From: Arthrobacter sp. YD4
GTDB lineage: Bacteria > Actinomycetota > Actinomycetes > Actinomycetales > Micrococcaceae
Direction of reading: 5' to 3'
Assembly (NCBI RefSeq): GCF_030410515.1
Contig: NZ_JAUHHD010000005.1
Coordinates: forward strand, 248,001 to 312,000
Length of the DNA: 64,000 nt
Part shown: positions 23,937-32,889 of the stretch, piece by piece
Layout of the letters: every line of letters begins with the position of its first letter
Numbering within the stretch: position 1 is the first letter of the stretch
Position numbers and translations under genes: made by a program
The notes under the pieces: generated by a model
Database searches by the model: none
Told to the model about the DNA's origin: nothing
What the model saw: the letters and a program-made list of their open reading frames with translations, nothing else

Positions 23937-24668
23937 ATGAGCAACGACGCCACCACGGCCGGGGCACCCGGCACCGGCCAGGACCTCCACCAGGGCACCG
24001 GCAACATCGCCGCGTTCATCGACCACACCCTGCTCAAGCCGGAGGCCGGCGAGGCCGACGTGCTCAAGGTCTGCTCCGAGGCCGCCGAGTACCAGTTCAA
24101 GTCCGTCTGCGTGAACCCGATCTGGGTCAAGACCGTCAAGACCGCCCTCAAGGGTTCCGGCGTGCTGACCTGCTCCGTGATCGGCTTCCCGCTCGGTGCG
24201 ACACCCAGCGACGTCAAGGCCTTCGAGGCCCGCGGCGCCGTGCTCGACGGCGCGGACGAGATCGACATGGTGATCAACATCGCCGCCGCCCGCGCCGGCG
24301 ACAAGGGCGCCCTGGTCGATGACATCCGTGCCGTGGCCGAGACCGTCCACGCCGGCGGCGCCATCCTCAAGGTCATCATCGAGACGTCCCTGCTGGACGA
24401 CGCGCAGAAGGTCCTCGCCTGCGAGGCCGCCGTCGAGGCCGGCGCCGACTTCGTCAAGACCTCCACCGGCTTCAACGGCGGCGGCGCGACGGTCGAAGAC
24501 GTCACCCTGATGCGCCGCACCGTGGGACCGGACCTGGGCGTCAAGGCATCCGGCGGCGTGCGGTCCCTTGCCGACGCGCAGGCTATGATAGCTGCTGGTG
24601 CAACACGTATTGGCGCCAGCTCCGGCATCGCGATCGTCAAGGGCGAACAGGGTTCGTCCGCGTACTGA
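23937..24668 (+). CDS. deoC: Deoxyribose-phosphate aldolase
   Basis: 243 residues from ATG 23937 (GGAAAGGG 8 nt ahead). Class I DERA signatures: [10 protein letters not shown] at the start, SVCVNPIWV, the [11 protein letters not shown] strand, the Schiff-base lysine segment [11 protein letters not shown], and the FVKTSTGF strand with the second active-site lysine, then VKASGGVRS. It splits 2-deoxyribose-5-phosphate into glyceraldehyde-3-phosphate and acetaldehyde in nucleoside catabolism. The first ~30 residues are a low-complexity extension. It is followed 61 bp later by a small membrane protein gene before the first strong terminator, so the two are probably co-transcribed. Confidence 0.94.
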   Translation: MSNDATTAGAPGTGQDLHQGTGNIAAFIDHTLLKPEAGEADVLKVCSEAAEYQFKSVCVNPIWVKTVKTALKGSGVLTCSVIGFPLGATPSDVKAFEARGAVLDGADEIDMVINIAAARAGDKGALVDDIRAVAETVHAGGAILKVIIETSLLDDAQKVLACEAAVEAGADFVKTSTGFNGGGATVEDVTLMRRTVGPDLGVKASGGVRSLADAQAMIAAGATRIGASSGIAIVKGEQGSSAY

Positions 24669-24729
24669 CCGCCCCGCCGGAACCACGCCGCCACAGTTTT
24701 TACAGCCCCGCGGGGCCGAGGAGGAACGA

Positions 24730-24963
24730 ATGTCCAGCAACAACGGCAAGACCGCCAAGACCCCCAGGTTCGAGAACAACCTGGCATCCAGCGTGGTGCT
24801 GTTTGTCATCATGATGGCGCTCTTCTTCGGCGCACTGTACTCGCTGTCGTTCCTGACCCTGGGCAACCCCTGGCCGATGCTTGCCTGCCTGGTGCTGTTC
24901 GCCCTTGCGTTCTGGATCCCGCAGACCATCACCGGCCGCTCGGACTCGGCCGGCGAACACTAA
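24730..24963 (+). CDS. Small two-span membrane protein
   Basis: 77 residues from ATG 24730 (GAGGAACG ahead). A polar, lysine-rich N-terminus ([16 protein letters not shown]) is followed by two hydrophobic spans (about 20-42, [18 protein letters not shown], and 49-66, [15 protein letters not shown]) and a short acidic tail. It is probably an inner-membrane protein with both ends in the cytosol. I do not recognise a named family. It lies between deoC and a strong terminator and is likely the last gene of that transcript. Confidence 0.7.
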   Translation: MSSNNGKTAKTPRFENNLASSVVLFVIMMALFFGALYSLSFLTLGNPWPMLACLVLFALAFWIPQTITGRSDSAGEH

Positions 24964-24974
24964 GCCTCGTCCAA

Positions 24975-25011
24975 CGCCTGAAGCCCCGGTTCGCCGGGGC
25001 TTCAGGCGTTT
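24975..25011 (+). terminator. Strong Rho-independent terminator after deoC operon
   Basis: A 15-bp perfect stem (24975-24989 with 24994-25008) closed by a TTCG tetraloop and followed by TTT. It ends the deoC/small membrane protein transcript. Confidence 0.85.
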
Positions 25012-25040
25012 AACGGCCGGTTCCGGACGGGCGCGGCGGA

Positions 25041-25082
25041 TTCGGACCCGCGCACCCCGGACCCGCTGTGCGCGGGTCCGAA
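25041..25082. terminator. 14-bp perfect inverted repeat between convergent genes
   Basis: TTCGGACCCGCGCA (25041-25054) pairs with 25069-25082 around a 14-nt loop. It lies 31 bp beyond the stop of the minus-strand membrane hydrolase gene and probably ends that transcript, though no T-run follows on either strand. Confidence 0.5.
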
Positions 25083-25113
25083 ACCGTAGCGGAAACGATG
25101 TGCGGTGGCGCCG

Positions 25114-25938
25114 CTAGCTTCCCGTGCCGAACAGCCGGCCGACGACGGCGGAGCCGAAGGCGACGGCCGCCGGGAAGTGGCCACGGGCGACGTCGACGGC
25201 GGCGACGCACATCCCCACCATGGCGTAGGCGCCGACGGGGATCAGCACCAGCCACTCGCGCCGCGAACCGGCCCGGCCCAGGAGCGGGATGGAGAACGCC
25301 CCGTTGGCCTTCCAGACGTCCTTGACCAGCGGCAGCTTCCGCAGGAACTTCGGCGGTTTGACCACGATCGGCCACAGCAGCGGCACTCCCCCGGTGGTGA
25401 TCATGTCCCCGAGGATGTGCACCAGCACGCCGGTCAGCATCGACACCGGCAGCCAGGACCACTGGTGCGGAGCGAACCAGGTCACCAGCCCGGCCATGGT
25501 GAGCGCGAAGATCCAGTTGCTGACTACCCCGTATTTGGGGAAGAGCTTGAGCGCCTTGGCGGCGATGTTGATCAGGAACATGCACAGCAGCCCGGCGCCC
25601 ACCGAGAGCAGGCCCCAGTCGGTCTGCAACTGGATCTTCCCGGCCAGCGCGGCGAGCAGCACGAAGAACGCCGCCCCCAGCACCGAGTGGGTGCCCTGGC
25701 GGTGGCCGCCGGAGGCGTTCTCGATCCCGACGGCGATCAGGTTCGAAAGCGGCGGCAGCGCGTGCGCCACCGTGGACGAGCGGTGGTCCCAGTCGCAGAT
25801 CAGCGCCGTCCCCGCGGTCGCCATCCCGCCGATCACGATCCCGGCGGGATCCAGCGGGTACCAGCCGAGCGTGTACGGCCCGGTCGAGGCAATAGCCACC
25901 CACGCCGCGGCACCTGACGCGGCGTGGTGTCCTCCCAT
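25114..25938 (-). CDS. DUF457/YdjM-type membrane-bound metal-dependent hydrolase
   Basis: About 274 residues from ATG 25938 (GTG 25941 is the alternative). It has the family's metal-binding motifs: GGHHAASG at the start, CDWDHRSST, GGHRQGTHS, and HILGDMITTGGVPLLWP, interleaved with four to five hydrophobic spans. This fits YdjM-like inner-membrane hydrolases (DUF457), which in E. coli are LexA-controlled. The gene lies 3-6 bp downstream of the mfd stop, so it is translated from the mfd message. That pairing suggests a role after DNA damage, but no LexA box was found here. The substrate is unknown. Confidence 0.82.
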   Translation of the reverse strand: MGGHHAASGAAAWVAIASTGPYTLGWYPLDPAGIVIGGMATAGTALICDWDHRSSTVAHALPPLSNLIAVGIENASGGHRQGTHSVLGAAFFVLLAALAGKIQLQTDWGLLSVGAGLLCMFLINIAAKALKLFPKYGVVSNWIFALTMAGLVTWFAPHQWSWLPVSMLTGVLVHILGDMITTGGVPLLWPIVVKPPKFLRKLPLVKDVWKANGAFSIPLLGRAGSRREWLVLIPVGAYAMVGMCVAAVDVARGHFPAAVAFGSAVVGRLFGTGS

Positions 25939-25944
25939 CACGGC

Positions 25945-28900
25945 CTAGCCCGCGGCGGGCGGGGCGTCGGTGAAGATCGCCTCGATCACGCTGTTGGCCC
26001 AGGCCAGGATCTCGGCGTCCTGCAGGTCTCGGCCGCCGATCCGGGCGGTCTTGGGCTTGGGAATCAGCACCGCGTCCAGCGCCGGCTTGGTCTGCGAGCC
26101 CGGGTACATCCGGGCCAGCCGCATCTGCTTGGACTCGGGCAGCTGGGCGGGCGAGAATTTAATGAAGTTCCCCTGCAGGGCTACGTCGGTCAGGCCGGCC
26201 TCGCGCGCCCCGACTCGGAAGCGGGCCACGGCCACGAGGTTCTGCGCGGGCAGCGGCAACTCCCCGTAGCGGTCCACCAGCTCGGCCTCGACTTCCTCGA
26301 TCGCCTCGTTGGTGAGAGCCGACGCCAGCTTCCGGTACGCCTCGAGGCGGAGCCGTTCGCCGGGGACGTAGTCGTGCGGCAGGTGCGCGTTGACCGGCAG
26401 CTCGATCTTCATCTCGGCGGCCTTTTCCTCGGCCTCGCCGCGGTAATCCGCCACGGCCTCGCCGACCAGCCGGATGTAGAGGTCGAAGCCGACGCCCTGG
26501 ATGTGGCCGGACTGTTCTCCGCCGAGCAGGTTGCCGGCGCCGCGGATCTCGAGGTCCTTCATGGCCAGCTGCATGCCGGCGCCAAGCTCATTGTGGGTGG
26601 CCACGGCCTTGAGCCGCTCCAGCGCCACCTCGCCCAGCGGCTTCTCCGAGGGGTAGAGGAAGTAGGCGTAGGCGCGTTCCCGGCCGCGGCCCACCCGCCC
26701 GCGCAGCTGGTGCAGCTGCGAGAGCCCGTACTTGTCCGCGCCGTCGACGATCAGGGTGTTGGCGTTGGAGATGTCCAGGCCGGTCTCGATGATGGTGGTG
26801 CAGACCAGGACGTCGAAGCGCTTCTCCCAGAAGTCCACGATGATCTGTTCCAGCCGGCTCTCGGACATCTTGCCGTGCGCCACCTCCACGCGCGCCTCGG
26901 GCACGAGTTCGCGGATCTTCGCGGCGGTGCGCTCGATCGTGGAGACCCGGTTGTGGACGAAGAAGACCTGCCCCTCGCGCATCAGCTCGCGGCGGATCGC
27001 GGCGGAGGTCTGCTTGTCCGTGTACGGGCCCACGTAGGTCAGCACCGGGTGCCGCTCCTCCGGCGGGGTGGCCAGGGTGGAGGTCTCGCGGATGCCGGTC
27101 AGCGACATCTCCAGGGTGCGCGGGATCGGCGTCGCGCTCATGGCCAGGACGTCCACGTTGGTGCGCATCTTCTTCAGCGCCTCCTTGTGTTCGACGCCGA
27201 AGCGCTGCTCCTCGTCCACGATCACCAGGCCCAGGTCCTTGAACTCGAAGTCCTTGGACAGCAGCCGGTGGGTGCCGATGACGACGTCGACCGCGCCGGT
27301 CTTGACGCCTTCGGCCGTCTCCTTGGCCTCCTTGGCGGCCTGGAAGCGGGACAGGGGCCGGACCCGCAGCGGGAACCCGGAGAACCGCTCGGTGAAGGTC
27401 TCGTAGTGCTGCTGGGCGAGCAGGGTAGTGGGCACCAGCACGGCCACCTGCTTGCCGTCCTGGACGGCCTTGAACGCGGCCCGGACGGCGATCTCGGTCT
27501 TGCCGTAGCCGACGTCGCCGGAGACCAGGCGGTCCATCGGGATCTCCCGCTCCATGTCCGCCTTGACCTCGTTGATGGTGGTCAGCTGGTCCGGGGTCTC
27601 CACGTACGGGAAGGCCTCCTCCAGCTCGCGCTGCCAGGGCGTGTCCGGGCCGAAGGCGTGGCCGCGGGAGGCCATCCGGGCCGAGTAGAGCCGGATCAGC
27701 TCGCCGGCGATCTCCTTGACCGCCTTGCGGGCCTTGGACTTGGTGCTGGCCCAGTCGGAGCCGCCCATCTTGCTCAACACCGGGGTGTCGCCGCCGACAT
27801 AGCGGGTGACCTGGTCCAGCTGGTCGGTGGGGACGAAGAGCCGGTCGCCGGGGGCGCCGCGCTTGGACGGGGCGTACTCAAGCACCAGGTACTCGCGCAC
27901 ACCGTCGCCTCCACCGGCCACCTTGCGCTGGATCAGCTCGACGAACCGGCCGATGCCGTGCTGTTCGTGCACCACGAAGTCGCCGGCGAGCAGCTGCAGC
28001 GGGTCGACGGCGTTGCGCCGCTTGGAGGGCATCCGCCGCATGTCCTTGGTGGACCCGGCGGAGGTGCGGCCCAGCAGGTCCGCCTCGGTCAGCAGCGCCG
28101 TCTTCAGCCCGTCCAGGACGAAGCCGCGGCCCACGCATGCGGTGGTGACCTCGATCAGCCCCGGCTGCGGCTCCGCTTCGAGCGTCTCGACCCGGGCGCA
28201 GGGGATGTCGTTGTCGTGGAACAGTTCGGCGAGGCGCTGGGCGGGGCCGGGGCCCTCGGTGGCGACCACGATCCGCCACTGGTCGCGCACGTGCGAGCCG
28301 ATGAAGTCCATCATCTCGGCGACGTCGCCCTGGTAGCCGCGCGGTTCGCGGGCGTGCAGGTTCACGACGTCGATGTCCGGCAGCAGCTCCTCGTCGCTGG
28401 CCAGGGAGCTGATCGACCACCAGGACACCTGGTGCTCCAGCGCGGTGGCGCGGGTCTCGGCCAAGGACCGGAAGCTGGCCGAGTGCAGCGCCTCGGACGC
28501 GGCGGCGCTCAAATCCAGCGGTGCAGACCCGCCGTCGGACGCGGTGGACCAGGCCGCCTCGAGGAATTCCTCGTTAGTGGCGGCGAGGTCGTGGGCGCGG
28601 GTGCGGACCTTCTCGGGTTCGATCACGACGGCGATCGAACCGGCCGGGAACTGGTCCACGAACGGAACCATCGAATCCACCAGCACCGGGGCGAGGGACT
28701 CCATGCCCTCGACGGCAATGCCGCCGGCGATCTTCTCCAGCATGTCCGCGGCGGCCGGCAGCTGGGACTTCAGCGTCGCGGCGCGGGACATCACGGAGGG
28801 GGTGATCAGGATTTCGCGACACGGCGGGGCGTGCAGTTTGGTGGGGTGGTGCACGCCGGGGGCGGTCAGCGAGCGCTGGTCGGCGACGGCGAACCAGCGC

Positions 28901-29580
28901 ATCTGTTCGACCTCGTCGCCGAAGAACTCCACCCGGATGGGGTGGTCCTCGGTGGGCGGGAAGACGTCCAGCATGCCGCCGCGGACGGCGAACTCGCCGC
29001 GCCGGGTGACCATGTCCACCCGGGCGTAGGCGGCGGCCGCGAGGTTCTTCACCACCTCGCCGAACGGGGCCTCCTGGCCCACCGTCAGGGTCACGGGCAC
29101 CAGCTCTCCCAGCCCCGCCACGATCGGCTGGACGACGGCGCGGACGGGGGCGACGACGACGCGCAGCGGCGTGCCGGAGGCCTCCGGGTGGGCCAGGCGG
29201 CGCAGCACGGAGAGGCGGCGGCCGACGGTGTCCGAGCGCGGGGAGAGCCGTTCGTGCGGGAGGGTCTCCCAGCTGGGGAACTCGGCGATGCTGCCGGCGG
29301 GCAGGAACGCGTCCAGGGCCTGCACCAGGTCCTCCGCCTCACGCCCGGTCGCGGTCACGGCCAACACGACGGGTGCGGCGGTGCCGCCGGCGTCGGACGC
29401 GAGCAGGCCGTCCGATACCTCGGCCAGCAGGGCCGCGCGCAGCCCGGCCGGGGCGCTGAGCTGGTAGCCCTCGCTGCGGGCGGAGACCGGCCGGGACGCC
29501 TCGGCCTGCACCCGGGCGAAGGTTGAGTCCCGGGCGAGGACGCGCCGCAGGCCGGAAAGTGAGGGGCCGGGAAGGCTCAT
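25945..29580 (-). CDS. mfd: Transcription-repair coupling factor Mfd
   Basis: 1211 residues from ATG 29580, which has AGGAG 9 nt upstream; a longer frame from 29670 has none. N-terminal UvrB-like region (VLAVTATGREAEDLVQAL, FPSWETLPHERLSP), the RNA-polymerase-interacting domain around GDFVVHEQHGIGRFVELI, then a RecG-like translocase with Walker A GDVGYGKTEIAVRAAF, DEEQRFG as motif II, SATPIPRTLEMSL (motif III), and QLRGRVGRGRERAYAYF (motif VI). A TRCF C-terminal domain ends the protein. It removes stalled RNA polymerase at lesions and recruits UvrA. It is the first gene of a two-gene unit with the DUF457 protein. Confidence 0.96.
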   Translation of the reverse strand: MSLPGPSLSGLRRVLARDSTFARVQAEASRPVSARSEGYQLSAPAGLRAALLAEVSDGLLASDAGGTAAPVVLAVTATGREAEDLVQALDAFLPAGSIAEFPSWETLPHERLSPRSDTVGRRLSVLRRLAHPEASGTPLRVVVAPVRAVVQPIVAGLGELVPVTLTVGQEAPFGEVVKNLAAAAYARVDMVTRRGEFAVRGGMLDVFPPTEDHPIRVEFFGDEVEQMRWFAVADQRSLTAPGVHHPTKLHAPPCREILITPSVMSRAATLKSQLPAAADMLEKIAGGIAVEGMESLAPVLVDSMVPFVDQFPAGSIAVVIEPEKVRTRAHDLAATNEEFLEAAWSTASDGGSAPLDLSAAASEALHSASFRSLAETRATALEHQVSWWSISSLASDEELLPDIDVVNLHAREPRGYQGDVAEMMDFIGSHVRDQWRIVVATEGPGPAQRLAELFHDNDIPCARVETLEAEPQPGLIEVTTACVGRGFVLDGLKTALLTEADLLGRTSAGSTKDMRRMPSKRRNAVDPLQLLAGDFVVHEQHGIGRFVELIQRKVAGGGDGVREYLVLEYAPSKRGAPGDRLFVPTDQLDQVTRYVGGDTPVLSKMGGSDWASTKSKARKAVKEIAGELIRLYSARMASRGHAFGPDTPWQRELEEAFPYVETPDQLTTINEVKADMEREIPMDRLVSGDVGYGKTEIAVRAAFKAVQDGKQVAVLVPTTLLAQQHYETFTERFSGFPLRVRPLSRFQAAKEAKETAEGVKTGAVDVVIGTHRLLSKDFEFKDLGLVIVDEEQRFGVEHKEALKKMRTNVDVLAMSATPIPRTLEMSLTGIRETSTLATPPEERHPVLTYVGPYTDKQTSAAIRRELMREGQVFFVHNRVSTIERTAAKIRELVPEARVEVAHGKMSESRLEQIIVDFWEKRFDVLVCTTIIETGLDISNANTLIVDGADKYGLSQLHQLRGRVGRGRERAYAYFLYPSEKPLGEVALERLKAVATHNELGAGMQLAMKDLEIRGAGNLLGGEQSGHIQGVGFDLYIRLVGEAVADYRGEAEEKAAEMKIELPVNAHLPHDYVPGERLRLEAYRKLASALTNEAIEEVEAELVDRYGELPLPAQNLVAVARFRVGAREAGLTDVALQGNFIKFSPAQLPESKQMRLARMYPGSQTKPALDAVLIPKPKTARIGGRDLQDAEILAWANSVIEAIFTDAPPAAG

Positions 29581-29820
29581 GGCGGAAACTCCTGAACTGA
29601 TCGCTGACGTGCAGGCAACACGAATACCCGGAATTCGCAAGAATCCCGGGTGATTCCAGCCTACCGCCACCGGAGCGGACCGGGCACCCGGGCGCTAAGC
29701 TGGCAGGACGGGCCCGGCCCGTTCCGGCTCCCCTTCCACGCCTGTTTCGTGGCAGCGGGACGTCCGGCGGCCCCGCCGCTCCGAATGGCTAATATCCGCA
29801 ACGAGAAGGAGCCACCCGCA

Positions 29821-31380
29821 ATGACCGGCATCCCCCCTACCCCGCACCCCAAGACGGTCCTGGTCACCGGCGCCACCGGCTACATCGGCGGCCGGCTGGT
29901 CCCCCGGCTGCTGGAGGCCGGGCACAAGGTCAAGGTCCTGGTCCGGACGCCGGCGAAGATCGCGGGCGTCCCCTGGCTGGAGCAGGTGGAGGTGGTGCAA
30001 AGCAGCCTCGATGACGGCGCGGCACTCAAGGCTGCCCTGGCCGGCGTCGACGTCCTCTACTACCTGGTCCACTCGATGGCCGGCGGCTCCGGCTTCGAGG
30101 CCAAGGAAAAGGCGATGGCGGCGCTCACCGCGGAGGCGGCCGAGTCCGCCGGCGTGGACCGGATCGTCTACCTCGGCGGCCTGCACCCCTCCGGCGCCGA
30201 ACTCTCCACCCACATGCGCTCCCGCGAGGCCGTGGGCAAGATCTTCCTGGACAGCCCCGTGGACGCCGTCGTCTTCCAGGCCGGCGTGGTGATCGGCTCC
30301 GGCTCCGCGTCCTTTGAGATGATCCGGCACCTGTCCGAGACGCTGCCGCTGATGCCGGCCCCCAGCTGGGTGCGCAACAAGATCGAGGCGATCGCCGTCC
30401 GCGACGTGCTCTACTACCTGGTCGGCGCGGCCTCGCTGGAGGGCCCGATCAACCGCACCTTCGACATCGGCTCCCGGCAGGTGCTCACCTACGCCGGGAT
30501 GATGCAGGAGTACGCCGCGGAGGCCGGGCTGCCCTACCGGATGGTGCTGGCCCTGCCCGTTCCGGCCCCGAAGCTGGCCGGCATGTGGGTGGCCCTGACC
30601 ACGCCAATCCCGCTGTCCATGTCCCTGCCGCTGGTGGAATCTCTTCAGCACGACGCCGTGGCGCGCGAACACGACATCGACGACTTCATCCCGCAGCCCG
30701 ACGGCGGCCTGACCCCCTACCGCCGCGCCGTCGCCCTGGCCCTGGGCCGGGAACGCGACGGGCAGGTGGAGACCACGTGGGCGAACGCGGGCGCCGACGC
30801 CGACCCGTTGCCGAGCGACCCGGAGTGGGCCGGGCACCGGGTCTACGTGGATGAGCGCAGCTACTCCAGCCCGGCGGCCCCGGACCACGTCTGGACCATC
30901 ATCGAGGGCATCGGCGGGCAGAACGGCTGGTACTCCCTGCCGCTGGCGTGGAGCGTCCGCGGCTGGCTGGATAAGCTGACCGGCGGGGCCGGGCTGGCCC
31001 GCGGCCGTCGCCACCCGCGGCTGCTGGCCGAGGGCGAAGTGGTGGACTGGTGGCGGGTGGAGCGGATCGACCGCGGCCGGCTGCTCCGGCTCCGTGCCGA
31101 GATGCGCGCCCCGGGCCGGGCCTGGCTGGAGCTCATGGTGGAACCGGAGGGCAACGGCAGCCTCTACCGGCAGCGGGCCATCTTTTTCCCCAAGGGGCTC
31201 AGCGGCAAGCTCTACTGGCTGGCCGTGCTGCCGTTCCACAGCCTGATTTTCCCCGCCATGTCGCGGAATATCGCGGCGGCGGCCCAACGGCTCGCAGAGA
31301 CAGAACCAGAGGCGAAACCAGTGCCGGAACCGGAACGGGCGCCGAAGACCGAATCGGAACCGGCCGGGCCTAACGCGTAA
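29821..31380 (+). CDS. NAD(P)-binding SDR-type protein with C-terminal DUF2867
   Basis: 519 residues from ATG 29821 (GAGAAGGAG 9 nt upstream). The N-terminal ~320 residues are an atypical SDR/NmrA-like Rossmann domain (VLVTGATGYIGGRLVPRLLEAGHKVKVLVR ... VDVLYYLVHSM ... DRIVYLGGL). It lacks the YxxxK pair in the usual spot, as in NmrA-like and complex-I-assembly-type members. Residues about 355-490 are DUF2867 (VYVDERSYSSPAAPDHVW ... GWYSLPLAWSVRGWLDKL ... FPKGLSGKLYWLAVLPFHSLIF). The tail is a Pro/Glu repeat. The two-domain protein is common in actinobacteria, without assigned function. It is followed by a DUF2505 gene at 47 bp. Confidence 0.82.
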   Translation: MTGIPPTPHPKTVLVTGATGYIGGRLVPRLLEAGHKVKVLVRTPAKIAGVPWLEQVEVVQSSLDDGAALKAALAGVDVLYYLVHSMAGGSGFEAKEKAMAALTAEAAESAGVDRIVYLGGLHPSGAELSTHMRSREAVGKIFLDSPVDAVVFQAGVVIGSGSASFEMIRHLSETLPLMPAPSWVRNKIEAIAVRDVLYYLVGAASLEGPINRTFDIGSRQVLTYAGMMQEYAAEAGLPYRMVLALPVPAPKLAGMWVALTTPIPLSMSLPLVESLQHDAVAREHDIDDFIPQPDGGLTPYRRAVALALGRERDGQVETTWANAGADADPLPSDPEWAGHRVYVDERSYSSPAAPDHVWTIIEGIGGQNGWYSLPLAWSVRGWLDKLTGGAGLARGRRHPRLLAEGEVVDWWRVERIDRGRLLRLRAEMRAPGRAWLELMVEPEGNGSLYRQRAIFFPKGLSGKLYWLAVLPFHSLIFPAMSRNIAAAAQRLAETEPEAKPVPEPERAPKTESEPAGPNA

Positions 31381-31427
31381 GATGTTTGGAGCCCGAAACG
31401 ACCCCTTCCACCCCCTGGAGGACCCTA

Positions 31428-31925
31428 ATGGCCCTGAGCGCATCCACCACCCTTCCGCACACCGTCGAGAGTGTCACCGCAGTCTTCGCCAACGAGGACT
31501 TCCTGCGCCACACCAGTGAACTGGTCGGCGGCACCCTGGAATCGTTCGCCGTCGACGGCGATACGGCCGGCGCATTCAACACCACCACCGTGCGCACCAT
31601 CCCCACCACCCGGATGCCGGACATCGCCCGGAAGTTCGTCGGCGAGAGCCTGAAGGTCACCCAGCTTGAGAGCTGGGGCGCCCCGGCGGCAGACGGTTCG
31701 CGGGAAAGCAACATCTCCCTCAAGGTCGCCGGCGCCCCGCTGGACGTCACCGCCGTGCAGCGCCTCGTGGCCGAGGGCGGCAGCACCCGCATCGAACTCG
31801 AGGGAACCGTGTCCTCTTCCGTGCCGTTCCTCGGCGGGAAGATCGCCGACGCCGCCGAGCCGATGGTGGGCAAGGCCCTAAACATCCAGGCCACCCAGGC
31901 GCAGGCCTGGCTCGAAAGCCACTAG
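31428..31925 (+). CDS. DUF2505 domain-containing protein
   Basis: 165 residues from ATG 31428 (CTGGAGG 6 nt upstream). The whole protein fits DUF2505, an actinobacterial SRPBCC-like family: LSASTTLPHTVESVTAVFANEDFLRHTSELVGG at the start, VTVRTIPTTRMPDIARKFVG in the middle, and SSVPFLGGKIADAAEPMVGKAL near the end. These proteins are predicted to bind a hydrophobic ligand. It is probably co-transcribed with the SDR/DUF2867 gene upstream and the SCO4848-type membrane protein gene 3 bp downstream. Confidence 0.85.
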   Translation: MALSASTTLPHTVESVTAVFANEDFLRHTSELVGGTLESFAVDGDTAGAFNTTTVRTIPTTRMPDIARKFVGESLKVTQLESWGAPAADGSRESNISLKVAGAPLDVTAVQRLVAEGGSTRIELEGTVSSSVPFLGGKIADAAEPMVGKALNIQATQAQAWLESH

Positions 31926-31928
31926 GCC

Positions 31929-32147
31929 ATGGAGCTTCCCGTCCTCGCCGCCGTCGTCCTGATCATCGCCGGCATCTGGTCGCTGGTGGTCTGGCCGCAG
32001 TTCCTGCGCCGCGTGCGCAACGATCCGCGGGCCCGTGACGCCAATGGCAAGGCCACCCGGTTCCTGACCGTGCACGTGGTGCTGGTCAGCATCTCGATGG
32101 TGCTCGGTGCGGCCACGGCCGGGATCGGGATCGCCGGGCTCTTCTGA
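31929..32147 (+). CDS. SCO4848 family small membrane protein
   Basis: 72 residues with two hydrophobic spans (LPVLAAVVLIIAGIWSLVVWPQFL and FLTVHVVLVSISMVLGAATAGIGIAGLF) joined by a basic loop (RRVRNDPRARDANGKAT). Length and sequence match the SCO4848-like actinobacterial family. The function is unknown. The start is 3 bp after the DUF2505 stop, and a nested hairpin terminator follows. Confidence 0.82.
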   Translation: MELPVLAAVVLIIAGIWSLVVWPQFLRRVRNDPRARDANGKATRFLTVHVVLVSISMVLGAATAGIGIAGLF

Positions 32148-32171
32148 TTCCGCGGTCCCTTCCGGACCCCA

Positions 32172-32234
32172 CCCGGCCGTCGCGAAATGTGAGTAGGCAA
32201 CCCGCTCACGTAAGCGGCGGCCGGGCCTTTTTTT
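32172..32234 (+). terminator. Nested hairpin terminator
   Basis: An outer stem CCCGGCCG (32172-32179) with CGGCCGGG (32218-32225) encloses a second stem GTGAG (32189-32193) with CTCAC (32205-32209) and is followed by CC and a run of seven T. It ends the 29821-32147 transcript. The long, two-tier structure is unusual for a simple terminator. Confidence 0.7.
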
Positions 32235-32284
32235 GCGTGGACCGCACGCTGTTTCCGGCCGCCGGCCCGCCGTCCAATGGTGCT

Positions 32285-32416
32285 ATGGACATGGATGGAA
32301 TGGAACGGGTCTGGCACGGCAGCCACCGGAAGCCGGGCGGACGGAACTGGTCGATGTACACCGCGCTGGCCATGATGGTGCTGCTCTTCGGCATCATCGC
32401 CAGCTACGTGCCCTAG
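32285..32416 (+). CDS. 43-residue single-span membrane protein
   Basis: A short frame ATG 32285 to TAG 32416: a polar, basic N-terminus (MDMDGMERVWHGSHRKPGGRNW) then one hydrophobic helix (MYTALAMMVLLFGIIASYV). Start support is modest, with no ribosome site seen, so it may be leaderless. It begins 50 bp after the preceding terminator and ends at the sufU stop region (convergent, 4-bp overlap). The clear split between basic head and membrane helix favours a real gene, but I recognise no family. Confidence 0.5.
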   Translation: MDMDGMERVWHGSHRKPGGRNWSMYTALAMMVLLFGIIASYVP

Positions 32417-32880
32417 CTCTCCTGCCGGCCCAGCGCCTGGGTGAGGGCGTCCTCGGCGGCAACCCAGGAGAGCATGGCGCACTTGACCCGCGCGGCGTAG
32501 CGGGACACACCCTCGAACGCGGCGGCGTCGCCGAGGATCTCCGGATCCGCGGCCACCTTGCCGCGGGAGCGCAACACCTCACGGAAGCTGTCGATGATGC
32601 GCTGCAATTCCGCCGTGTCCAGGTCCTCGGCGAGCTCGGTCAGGACAGAGGCGGACGCCATCGAGATCGAGCACCCCTCACCGTCCCAGCGGAGGTCGCT
32701 GACCTTCCCGCCGGCCACGGACACCCGCACGGTAATCTCGTCGCCGCAGGTCGGGTTCAGCTGGTGCGACTGGCCGGACGCGGCCCCCGCAGGGAACTCC
32801 ACCCCCGCATCCAGGCCGTTGCCGTGCCGTTCCTTGGCGTGCTCGAGGATGATTTGTTGGTACAGCTGGTCAAGGCTCAC
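32413..32880 (-). CDS. sufU: SufU iron-sulfur assembly / sulfurtransferase protein
   Basis: 155 residues from GTG 32880. It has the three SufU cysteines in NPTCGDE, EGCSISMAS and RVKCAMLSW, plus the aspartate of CGDE, the zinc-binding set of the SufU family. SufU accepts persulfide sulfur from SufS and passes it to the Suf scaffold. The gene begins 9 bp after the sufS stop, so the pair is one operon. sufBCD are not in this window. Confidence 0.92.
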   Translation of the reverse strand: MSLDQLYQQIILEHAKERHGNGLDAGVEFPAGAASGQSHQLNPTCGDEITVRVSVAGGKVSDLRWDGEGCSISMASASVLTELAEDLDTAELQRIIDSFREVLRSRGKVAADPEILGDAAAFEGVSRYAARVKCAMLSWVAAEDALTQALGRQES

Positions 32881-32889
32881 GGGCGGTCC

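Noticed and set aside
25945..29526. A 1200-codon open frame on the plus strand opposite mfd
   Set aside because: It is the antisense shadow of mfd, produced by high-GC codon bias; its translation is low-complexity Gly/Arg/Asp-rich and has no domain.
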